Below are positions 1-5,882 of a stretch of 9,147 nucleotides of DNA, piece after piece. A program made the translations under genes and the position numbers. The notes beneath the pieces were generated by a model. It made no database searches, was not told the origin of the DNA, and saw only the letters and a program-made list of their open reading frames with translations. How positions within the stretch are numbered: the stretch's first letter is position 1; the number at the start of each line of letters is the position of its first letter. Location of the stretch: positions 1 to 9,147 of the forward strand of contig JAFUPT010000015.1 of the NCBI GenBank assembly GCA_017481065.1, given 5' to 3'. Origin of the DNA: Clostridia bacterium (GTDB lineage Bacteria; Bacillota_A; Clostridia; Christensenellales; Aristaeellaceae).

Positions 1-527
1 ACGCGCTCCAGGTATTCCGGGCCATCCAGCTCGGAGAGCATTTCGCAGATCTTCACCGGGTAGCCGCAGTGGTTTACATCGCGGCCGTAGGGGGAGGTCT
101 GGGTTACCTGGCCGGGCAGGGAGGTGGGGGCCATCTGGCCGCCGGTCATGCCGTAGATTGCGTTATTTACGAAGATGATGGTGATGTTCTCGTTGCGGGC
201 CGCAGCGTGAACGGTTTCGGCGGTGCCGATGGAGGCAAGGTCGCCATCGCCCTGGTAGGAGAATACCACATTATCGGGCAGGGCGCGCTTTACGCCGGTG
301 GCCACTGCCGGGGCGCGGCCATGGGCGGCTTCGATCATATCGACGGCGAAGTAATTGTAGGCCATAACGGAGCAGCCGACGGGGGCGATGCCGATGGTCT
401 TGCCTTCGATGCCGAGTTCATCGATCACTTCGGCAACCAGGCGATGGATGATGCCGTGGGTGCAGCCGGGGCAGTAATGCAGCGGCGCATCGGTGAGGGC
501 ATGGGGCTTTTTAAATACAACAGACAT
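1..527 (-). CDS. 2-oxoacid:ferredoxin oxidoreductase, beta (TPP-binding) subunit, partial
   Basis: Beta subunit of a thiamine-pyrophosphate-dependent 2-oxoacid:ferredoxin oxidoreductase (VOR/KOR type). The enzyme interconverts a 2-oxoacid plus CoA with acyl-CoA, CO2 and reduced ferredoxin in the cytoplasm. About 175 residues are visible from the ATG at 527; the C-terminus lies beyond the left edge. Visible motifs are CPGCTHG at residues 19-25, typical of the beta subunit N-terminus, and [12 protein letters not shown] at 93-104 followed by [11 protein letters not shown] at 121-131, which together form the TPP/Mg2+ site. The start overlaps the stop of the alpha gene by one base (TAATG), so translation is probably coupled. 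Family and subunit assignment are firm. The substrate (branched-chain 2-oxoacids or 2-oxoglutarate) cannot be decided from this sequence. A gamma subunit gene would be expected next, outside the window. Confidence 0.93.
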   Translation of the reverse strand, partial: MSVVFKKPHALTDAPLHYCPGCTHGIIHRLVAEVIDELGIEGKTIGIAPVGCSVMAYNYFAVDMIEAAHGRAPAVATGVKRALPDNVVFSYQGDGDLASIGTAETVHAAARNENITIIFVNNAIYGMTGGQMAPTSLPGQVTQTSPYGRDVNHCGYPVKICEMLSELDGPEYLER

Positions 528-1594
528 TATTCGGCGCCTCCTTCCTTGGCAGCTTCCATGATCTTGGCGTATACCTCGTCCGGGGAGGGAATCACGCCGC
601 CTGCGCGGTTGCACAGGGACACGGGACGCTTGCATTCGATTGCAAGGCGGATATCTTCGATCATCTGGCCCATGGAGAGTTCCACGGAGATGAACTGCTT
701 GCACTTTTCGGCGGCCTTGGCGAAGTTGGCCTTCGGGAAGGGCCACAGGGTGATGGGACGGATCAGGCCAACCTTCACGCCCTCCTTGCGGGCGGCGTTG
801 ATGGCGTTCTTGGCCACGCGGGCAGCGATGCCGAAGGCGACTACGCAGATCTCCGCATCGTCCATCAGGTATTCCTCGGCCATGGGCTCGGTCTCTTCGA
901 TGACCTTGTAGCGCTCGTAGCGGGCGAAATTCTGGCGCTCGAGCTCATAGGGATCGAGGGAGAGGGAATTGACGATGTTGTGCTTGCGCTGCATGTTGGT
1001 GCCGGTGGTGGCCCAGGATTTATCAAATTCCTTGGCTTCGGGCTTCTTGATCTCTACGGGCTCCATCATCTGGCCCATGGTTCCGTCGGCGAGGATCATG
1101 CAGGTCATGCGGTATTTATCGGCCAGATCGAAGCCCTTGATGGTCATATCGGCCATTTCCTGCACGCTTGCGGGAGCGAGCACGATCATGCGGTAATCGC
1201 CGTGTCCGCCGCCCTTGGTGGCCTGGAAATAATCGGACTGGGAGGGCTGGATGCCGCCGAGGCCGGGGCCGCCGCGCTGCACATTCACGATGAGGGAGGG
1301 CAGATCGGAGCCGGCGATGTAAGAGAGGCCTTCAGCCTTCAGGGAGATACCCGGGCTGGAGGAGGAGGTCATCACGCGATGACCGGTGGATGCGGTGCCG
1401 TACACCATGTTGATGGCGGCGATTTCGCTCTCAGCCTGCAGGAAGCAGCCGCCGATCTTGGGCATGCGCTTGGCCATGTAGGCGGCGATTTCCGTCTGGG
1501 GAGTGATGGGATAGCCGAAATAGTGGCGGCAGCCGGCCTGGATCGCGGCTTCGGCGATGGCCTCGTTGCCCTTCATAAGTACTTTATCAGCCAT
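527..1594 (-). CDS. 2-oxoacid:ferredoxin oxidoreductase, alpha subunit (VorB/KorA family)
   Basis: Alpha subunit (355 aa) of the same oxidoreductase. It carries the pyrimidine-binding part of the TPP site and the transketolase-like domains. Seen in the sequence: YPITPQTE at residues 28-35, the conserved substrate/TPP-proximal motif of this family; a glutamate in QAESE near residue 56, where the TPP-activating Glu is expected; [10 protein letters not shown] at 76-85; and QRGGPGLGG at 106-114. Length and order (ferredoxin subunit, alpha, beta) match the heteromeric VOR/KOR enzymes of Clostridia, which are often named 3-methyl-2-oxobutanoate dehydrogenase subunit VorB. ATG 1594 lies 9 bases after the delta gene stop, and its AAGG-type ribosome binding site overlaps the end of delta. 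The gene belongs to the operon read from the T-box leader at about 2886. Family call is firm; VOR is preferred over KOR mainly from the ligase neighbours. Confidence 0.93.
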   Translation of the reverse strand: MADKVLMKGNEAIAEAAIQAGCRHYFGYPITPQTEIAAYMAKRMPKIGGCFLQAESEIAAINMVYGTASTGHRVMTSSSSPGISLKAEGLSYIAGSDLPSLIVNVQRGGPGLGGIQPSQSDYFQATKGGGHGDYRMIVLAPASVQEMADMTIKGFDLADKYRMTCMILADGTMGQMMEPVEIKKPEAKEFDKSWATTGTNMQRKHNIVNSLSLDPYELERQNFARYERYKVIEETEPMAEEYLMDDAEICVVAFGIAARVAKNAINAARKEGVKVGLIRPITLWPFPKANFAKAAEKCKQFISVELSMGQMIEDIRLAIECKRPVSLCNRAGGVIPSPDEVYAKIMEAAKEGGAE

Positions 1595-1603
1595 TTTGAT
1601 ACC

Positions 1604-1810
1604 TTACCTTTCCACTTCGATGATGCAGTCCGGGCACATGGTGGCGCAGAACGCGCAGCCAACGCACTTTTCCTGGTCGGTGATTTCCGCCGGATGATGG
1701 CCCTTCTGGTTGATCTTATCCTTGGCGAGGGCGATGATGCCCTTGGGGCATGCGCTCACGCACAGACCGCAGCCCTTGCAGCGGTCCGTCTGAAAAGTCA
1801 GCTTTGCCAT
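1604..1810 (-). CDS. 2-oxoacid:ferredoxin oxidoreductase, delta subunit (2x[4Fe-4S] ferredoxin)
   Basis: Small ferredoxin-like electron-transfer subunit of 68 aa. It has two complete CxxCxxCxxxCP clusters: Cys11, 14, 17 and 21 (followed by Pro22), and Cys49, 52, 55 and 59 (followed by Pro60). That is enough for two [4Fe-4S] clusters, which pass electrons between the TPP centre of alpha/beta and an external ferredoxin. The linker between clusters is longer than in a minimal clostridial ferredoxin, as is usual for delta/KorD subunits. The ATG at 1810 has a clear AGAGGAGAA ribosome binding site about six bases upstream. The gene sits 35 bases after the ATPase gene and 9 bases before alpha, so it is co-transcribed with both. 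A free-standing ferredoxin is possible in principle, but position and length make the subunit role much more likely. Confidence 0.92.
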   Translation of the reverse strand: MAKLTFQTDRCKGCGLCVSACPKGIIALAKDKINQKGHHPAEITDQEKCVGCAFCATMCPDCIIEVER

Positions 1811-1845
1811 TTTGTTCTCCTCTTTTCTCTATTATAATAGGTAGA

Positions 1846-2505
1846 TTACAGCTTTTTCTGGAGCGTAAGCGGGAATAGGTTTTCAATTCTTCCCTCCAGC
1901 TCCGGCATGAGTTCCGCGCGGACGGCGGTCATCTTCAAGGGAAGGCCGGTGCGTTTGCAGATTTCTGCAGCGTAGGCCTGGGAATCGATGACATCCTGCG
2001 CGGTGGTTTCATTTCCGAGGTTGGAATTGTTTACCACTGCGGTGAAGGGCATCTTCGATGCGAATTCAATCTCCCGCATGACCTCGATGGTGGAATCCGC
2101 ATCCCGGGTCAGGGGGCGGAAGCGGTTCACCACGAAGAGCATTTCATAGTTATCTTCCTCGAGGATGGAATCCCGCCAGCGGCCCAGCGCCAGGGCGCCG
2201 CGGTCATCGCCGCCCACATCGATCACGGCCTGGATGCCGCGGTCATGCACGATGGAATAAACTTCCTGGGGCAGGGCGGGCAGGTCCACATTGGTGTTGG
2301 CGAATGCCGAGCAGATCAGCCGTATGCCGGCGGCTTCGAGATCCTTTCGGGAATCCTCGGTGCGGAAATAGGGGTTCACGATATCGATATCCGCGATGGC
2401 CACGCGCTCGATCTCCTTTTTCAGATGGAACGCGAGGTTCACGGCGATGTTGGTCTTGCCGCTTCCGTAGTGGCCGGAGAGGAGCAGGACGCGCTTGAAA
2501 TTCAT
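1846..2505 (-). CDS. P-loop ATPase of unknown function (SIMIBI-like), first gene of the oxidoreductase operon
   Basis: Predicted soluble nucleotide-binding protein of 219 aa. Seen: a Walker A loop GHYGSGKT at residues 11-18; a strand with aspartates AIADIDIVNPYFRTED at 36-51, resembling the region after switch I in MinD/CooC-like proteins; AVIDVGGDD at 93-101, a Walker B/switch II-like DxGG; and VVNNSN at 157-162. The deviant KGGxxK Walker A of ParA/MinD is absent. The start is set at ATG 2505 because an AAGGAGGAAA ribosome binding site lies just upstream and because a start further upstream would lie inside the T-box terminator. It is the first gene after leader 1 and is followed within 35 bases by the delta subunit. 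I do not recognise a defined family. By context it may help cofactor or Fe-S assembly, or control, of the oxidoreductase; this is inference only. Confidence 0.8.
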   Translation of the reverse strand: MNFKRVLLLSGHYGSGKTNIAVNLAFHLKKEIERVAIADIDIVNPYFRTEDSRKDLEAAGIRLICSAFANTNVDLPALPQEVYSIVHDRGIQAVIDVGGDDRGALALGRWRDSILEEDNYEMLFVVNRFRPLTRDADSTIEVMREIEFASKMPFTAVVNNSNLGNETTAQDVIDSQAYAAEICKRTGLPLKMTAVRAELMPELEGRIENLFPLTLQKKL

Positions 2506-2535
2506 GGGGGTTTCCTCCTTGGGGGTATCCTTGAA

Positions 2536-2580
2536 CAAATAAACGCCCGCCTGCAAAGAATGAGATCTTTGAGACGAGCG
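2536..2580 (-). terminator. T-box leader 1 regulated terminator
   Basis: GC-rich stem CGCTCGTCT...AAAGA pairing with TCTTTG...AGGCGGGCG, with one small bulge, then TTTATTTG. The CTCAAA inside its 5' arm can instead pair with TTTGAG just before the T-box core at about 2601, giving the mutually exclusive antiterminator. It lies immediately upstream of the P-loop ATPase ribosome binding site. Confidence 0.85.
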
Positions 2581-2886
2581 CAAATGCCCGCGGTACCACT
2601 CAAATTGCGATGCAGCCATCGCCACTCTTGGACTCTGACAAGCCCTATGCATTTACGCAGCAGTCACGGGAAGGGTCTAATCACCTCCACGATGATGGGA
2701 GGCTTTCTTCCTTCCGGCTCGGGAGATTCAGATGCGCCCGGCGACCGCGTTCATGGCTTGCACCAACCGCCACTTCTCTGCCGGCAAACGGCGATTCCCG
2801 GCATTGCATGCCTCATGGAATCATCGTTTACGCAACGGGTCCTGCCTTTGCACTCTCCGTCATAGCCTTTGGATTGTGTATTGATT
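2536..2886 (-). promoter_or_regulatory. T-box leader 1 (tRNA-sensing) of the ATPase/oxidoreductase operon
   Basis: Core T-box GAGTGGTACCGCGGG at 2601-2587, preceded by hairpin GCGATG-GCTG-CATCGC (Stem III type) and followed by the regulated terminator. Further 5' are the GCTGCGTAAATGCATAGGGC block shared with leaders 2 and 3, the distal Stem I loop TGGCGGTTGGTGCAAGCCA, and the kink-turn/lower-helix strands ATGACGGAG and CTCCCGAG. The variable T-box base is T, which pairs with an A73 discriminator. By fixed distance to GAG the specifier would be GAA (2729-2727), but it is followed by T. CTG (2731-2729, followed by A; Leu) and ATC (2733-2731; Ile) lie in the same loop. GTGC/GCGC can close that loop. 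The 5' arm of Stem I is much longer than in leader 2. T-box identity is firm; amino-acid identity is open. Confidence 0.93.
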
Positions 2887-2892
2887 GTACCT

Positions 2893-2921
2893 ATCTTATC
2901 TCATTTTATGCGATTTGTCAA
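2893..2921 (-). promoter_or_regulatory. Sigma-A promoter of leader 1
   Basis: TTGACA (2921-2916), a 17-base spacer, then TAAGAT (2898-2893). Transcription should start near 2886 and read into T-box leader 1. The consensus -35 and ideal spacing match the promoters of leaders 2 and 3. Confidence 0.8.
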
Positions 2922-2930
2922 CGAACATTT

Positions 2931-2946
2931 TTCGGGAATCCCCGAA
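2931..2946 (-). terminator. Weak hairpin after ligase A (possible terminator)
   Basis: TTCGGG-GATT-CCCGAA, a 6-bp stem, lies between the ligase A stop and the -35 of the leader 1 promoter. On the minus strand it is followed by AAAAATG rather than a T run, so intrinsic termination would be weak and read-through from ligase A into leader 1 is possible. Confidence 0.3.
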
Positions 2947-2965
2947 GTATTTCCGTTTTACTATG

Positions 2966-5260
2966 TTAAAGTTTGTTGCGCTGGATCTTGCCGCTCACGG
3001 TCTTGGGCAGGCTATCGCGGAAGACCACGATGCGGGGATACTTGTAGGGCGCGGTGCGCTCCTTGACGTAGGTCTGAATCTGCTTTTTGAGCTCATCGCT
3101 GGGCTCGGTGCCCTTGGTGAGCACGATGCTGGCCTTGACCACCTGGCCGCGCACTTCATCCGGCGCAGCGGAAACGCCGCACTCGAGGACATAGGGCAGC
3201 TCCATGATGACGGATTCGATTTCGAACGGCCCGATGCGGTAGCCGGAGGACTTGATCACATCGTCCACGCGGCCGACATACCAGTAGAAGCCATCCTCGT
3301 CCACCCAGGCGGTATCGCCGGTGTGGTAGTAGCCATCGTGCCAGACCTCGGCGGTCTTTTCGGGGTTTCCATAGTAGCCGGTGAAGAGGCCGCAGGGAGC
3401 GCCGTCCTTCACGTTGATCACGATTTCGCCGGTTTCGCCCACGGGCACGGGGTTGCCGTCCGGGTCCACCAGTTCCACATTGTAGATGGGGGCGGGTTTA
3501 CCCATGGAGCCGATCTTGTGGGGCGCGCCGATCATGTTGCCGATGATCATCGTGCTCTCAGACTGGCCGAAGCCTTCGAGGATTTGCAGGCCGGTGGCCT
3601 TCTCGAACTGGCGGTATACCTCGGGATTGAGGGCCTCGCCGGCGGTGGTCATGTGCTTTACGGAGGAGAAATCATACTTGGAGATATCCTGCTTGATCAT
3701 CATGCGCAGCATGGTGGGCGGCGCACAGAAGCTGGTGATGCTGTATTTGGCGAACATCGGCAGGATATCCGCGGCGTCGAAGCGGTCAAAGTCGTAGACG
3801 AAGGTTGCCGCCTCTGCCAGCCATTGGCCGTAGAGCTTGCCCCACATGCTCTTCGCCCAGCCGGTATCGGAGATGGTGAAGTGCAGGCCGTTGGGATCGG
3901 CGCAGTGCCAATACTTGGCGGTGTGGAAGTGGCCAAGGGGATATTTATGGTTGTGGGCTGCGATCTTGGGATAGCCGGAGGTGCCGGAGGTGAAGAACAT
4001 GAGCAGCAGGTCCTCGCCGCAGGGGGCGTCGGGCTTGCGGTCATAGTGGGAGGAGTACATGGTGTATTCCTCGTCGAAGCAGCGCCAGCCCTCGCGCTCG
4101 CCGTTTACGATCAGCTTATGCTTGAGGCCGGGGCATTTTTCGGCGGCCAGATCCACCTGGTGGGCGGTATCGCCGTCGGCAGTGCAGATGATGGCGGAGA
4201 CGCCGGCCGCCTGGAAGCGGTAGGTGAAGTCCTTCTCCAGCAGCTGGTTGGTGGCGGGAATGGCGATGGCGCCCAGCTTGTTCAGGCCCAGCATGGCAAA
4301 CCAGAACTGATAATGGCGCTTGAGCACCAGCATGACGCGGTCGCCCTTTTTGATGCCCAGGGACTTGAAATAGTTGGCGCACTGGGCGGAGGCGCGCTTC
4401 ATATCCTTGAAGCTGAGGCGGCGCTCGGTCTTATCCCGGGAGATGTGGAGCATGGCCAGCTTTTCGGGCTCGCGCTCGGCGAGGGCGTCCACCAGATCGA
4501 AGGCGAAGTTGAAGTTCTCGGTATTTTTAAAGGAAATTTTGGTGGGGGTGCCGCTTTCGTTTTTGGTGACTTCAATATAATTGTGCCAGATGCGCTTGCC
4601 GGTTTCGGCGTCCAGCTGCCCGGGCCTGGCCGCCTGCATCATCGGGCTGGAGGAGAGCTCGGGAATGGGCTCGCCGGAGGGATTCAGCACGATGGCGTAG
4701 AACAGGCAGTTCTGCCCGCCGACGGCCACCATGCCGTGGGGAGCCTTGGAATCGTAATAAACGGAATCGCCCTTGCCCAGGATGACGCTGTGTTCGCCGA
4801 TCTGCACCTTCAGCTGGCCTTCGATTACGATATCGCATTCCTGGCCCTCATGGGTGGTGAGCTCGATATCGCCGTACTCGGCCTCGCGGCTGTAAGTGGC
4901 CTCAACATAAAGGGGCTCGGCGATGCGGTTTTTGAAGGACCAGGCCATGTTGTGGTACACCATGCCGTGGGCCTCTTCAATGCGCTGGCCCTCGCCCGCA
5001 CGGGTCACGGTGAAGGACTGCAATTTGGGGCTGGAGCCCTGGATGATATCGGTAACATCCACGCCGAAGGCCAGCGCGCAGCGGTAGATGAATGCAAACG
5101 CGAGGTCCGAACGGCCGGATTCGCAATCCAGGTATTCCTGCTCGGATACATCCGTCTTCATCGCCATTTCGGCGATGGTATAGCCCTCGATTTCACGCAG
5201 TTCGCGGATGCGGTGGGCCATTTCCTGAATTTTGAAGTTCAGTCCGGAAATCTGTGCCAT
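2966..5260 (-). CDS. HTH-cupin-AMP-forming acyl-CoA ligase fusion, 'ligase A' (T-box leader 2)
   Basis: Predicted cytoplasmic ligase (764 aa) forming acyl-CoA from a carboxylic acid, ATP and CoA through an acyl-adenylate. Three domains: an XRE-like helix-turn-helix at residues about 10-75; a cupin at about 115-192 (H137, E141 and H175 at metal-ligand positions, although motif 1 has one His instead of HxH); and a complete ANL-family ligase from about 245. Ligase motifs: TSGTSGYPK 424-432, GFGQSE 563-568, TGD 647-649, GRVDDVIKSSGYRIGP 663-678, and the catalytic C-terminal Lys758 in SGKIQRNKL. The overall pattern resembles acetyl/medium-chain acyl-CoA synthetases. ATG 5260 has a GGAGGAAA ribosome binding site. 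Its leader suggests control by tRNA-Val, so isobutyrate is a plausible substrate; this is inference. The C-terminal part is nearly identical to ligase B. Confidence 0.9.
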   Translation of the reverse strand: MAQISGLNFKIQEMAHRIRELREIEGYTIAEMAMKTDVSEQEYLDCESGRSDLAFAFIYRCALAFGVDVTDIIQGSSPKLQSFTVTRAGEGQRIEEAHGMVYHNMAWSFKNRIAEPLYVEATYSREAEYGDIELTTHEGQECDIVIEGQLKVQIGEHSVILGKGDSVYYDSKAPHGMVAVGGQNCLFYAIVLNPSGEPIPELSSSPMMQAARPGQLDAETGKRIWHNYIEVTKNESGTPTKISFKNTENFNFAFDLVDALAEREPEKLAMLHISRDKTERRLSFKDMKRASAQCANYFKSLGIKKGDRVMLVLKRHYQFWFAMLGLNKLGAIAIPATNQLLEKDFTYRFQAAGVSAIICTADGDTAHQVDLAAEKCPGLKHKLIVNGEREGWRCFDEEYTMYSSHYDRKPDAPCGEDLLLMFFTSGTSGYPKIAAHNHKYPLGHFHTAKYWHCADPNGLHFTISDTGWAKSMWGKLYGQWLAEAATFVYDFDRFDAADILPMFAKYSITSFCAPPTMLRMMIKQDISKYDFSSVKHMTTAGEALNPEVYRQFEKATGLQILEGFGQSESTMIIGNMIGAPHKIGSMGKPAPIYNVELVDPDGNPVPVGETGEIVINVKDGAPCGLFTGYYGNPEKTAEVWHDGYYHTGDTAWVDEDGFYWYVGRVDDVIKSSGYRIGPFEIESVIMELPYVLECGVSAAPDEVRGQVVKASIVLTKGTEPSDELKKQIQTYVKERTAPYKYPRIVVFRDSLPKTVSGKIQRNKL

Positions 5261-5286
5261 ATGTTTTCCTCCTCAGATGCCGGGGC

Positions 5287-5333
5287 AAACAAAACGCCCG
5301 CCCCAAAGAATTTGTTTTCTTTGAGACGAGCGT
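5287..5333 (-). terminator. T-box leader 2 regulated terminator
   Basis: A 17-bp stem, counting G-T pairs: ACGCTCGTCTCAAAGAA (5333-5317) with TTCTTTGGGGCGGGCGT (5310-5294), loop AACAAA, then TTTTGTTTG. CTCAAA in the 5' arm can alternatively pair with TTTGAG at the T-box core, forming the antiterminator. Confidence 0.9.
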
Positions 5334-5585
5334 ATAATCTCATTATACTGCCCGCGGTACCACTCAAATTGCGATGGAAACCATCGCCCCTCTTGGGCTC
5401 CAACAAGCCCTATGCATTCACGCAGCAATCACGGGAAGGGTCTACTTGCGCATGCTTTCTTCCTTCCAGCTCAGAAGCTACAAACATTGGATTCATATCT
5501 GATGGCTTGCACCAACCGCCACTTCTCTGAAGATTGAAATTCCGCTGCCCTCTTCGTCATCGCTTTTGTTTAAGTTTATTTGATT
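5287..5585 (-). promoter_or_regulatory. T-box leader 2, specifier probably GTA (Val), controlling ligase A
   Basis: Core T-box GAGTGGTACCGCGGG at 5365-5351, Stem III hairpin GCGATGG-TTT-CCATCGC directly upstream, and regulated terminator downstream. Stem I is compact: kink-turn/lower helix GATGACGAAG with CTTCTGAG, upper helix ATCT/AGAT and GGA..TTCA/TGAATCC, AGAGA bulge, and distal hairpin TGGCGGTTGGTGCAAGCCA. The codon lying one base before the lower-helix strand CTTC, and six bases before GAG, is GTA (5481-5479), followed by the usual purine G: valine. The same spacing places GGC correctly in the known glyQS leader. GTT, also Val, lies three bases upstream. The T at the variable T-box base fits an A73 discriminator. 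Uncharged tRNA-Val should therefore induce ligase A. Confidence 0.92.
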
Positions 5586-5591
5586 GATAAT

Positions 5592-5620
5592 ATAATAGCT
5601 GATAAACTGCATTCTGTCAA
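5592..5620 (-). promoter_or_regulatory. Sigma-A promoter of leader 2
   Basis: TTGACA (5620-5615), a 17-base spacer, then TATTAT (5597-5592). Start expected near 5585. It makes ligase A an independent transcription unit even if ligase B transcripts stop in the hairpin cluster to its right. Confidence 0.85.
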
Positions 5621-5645
5621 GGGGAAATGTTCGGTACGGGGCGAA

Positions 5646-5862
5646 TGATCTGCAGAGATCACGGCAGGGACGCTACCCCTGTACCCTGCCAAGGGGGATG
5701 ATCCCCCTTGGAACCCTCAGCATGCGGCGCATTGCGCCGCCAGAGTTATACCAAGGATTGCTTTTGCAAATTGCGCCGCTGAATGGCGCGATTTGCGCTG
5801 GAGGGGATGCTCAAGGGCATCATGCCCTTGAGCAGGGGGTGAGGGGGACAGCGTCCCCCTCA
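5646..5862. repeat. Cluster of GC-rich inverted repeats between ligase B and leader 2
   Basis: At least five strong hairpins in about 175 bases, with no credible gene: CCAAGGGGGAT-G-ATCCCCCTTGG (5689-5711, perfect); GCGGCGCA-T-TGCGCCGC (5724-5740, perfect); GCAAATTGCGCC/GGCGCGATTTGC (5766-5796, one G-T); a 13-bp arm TGCTCAAGGGCAT-C-ATGCCCTTGAGCA (5808-5834, perfect); and TGAGGGGGAC-AGC-GTCCCCCTCA (5840-5862, perfect). A weaker GATCT/AGATC stem lies at 5647-5660. The last two stems are the first structures reached after the ligase B stop and could end or protect its mRNA, although none has a T run. The arrangement resembles REP/BIME-like intergenic palindromes; copies elsewhere cannot be checked here. 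Confidence 0.85.
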
Positions 5863-5882
5863 GGTGTTCCTTCTGGATAGAA

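Noticed and set aside
980..1837. Plus-strand ORF opposite the alpha and delta subunit genes
   Set aside because: It spans two real genes on the other strand and has no motifs; His/Gly/Ala-rich shadow frame.
1811..1845. Possible internal promoter (TATAAT on the minus strand at about 1835) before the delta gene
   Set aside because: No acceptable -35 at 17 bases upstream (AGAAAA), and the short gap is explained by the delta ribosome binding site.
2506..2652. N-terminal extension of the P-loop ATPase to ATG 2652
   Set aside because: It would encode the T-box antiterminator/terminator; ATG 2505 has an AAGGAGG site and begins directly before the Walker A strand.
2885..5530. Very long plus-strand ORF (881 codons) opposite ligase A
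   Set aside because: It lies antisense to a protein with complete ligase motifs and runs into the leader. Its composition (Gly/Ala/His/Val-rich, no motifs) is that of a shadow frame caused by GC-biased codons.
5646..5862. CRISPR array
   Set aside because: The palindromes have different sequences, with no repeated unit and no regular spacers.
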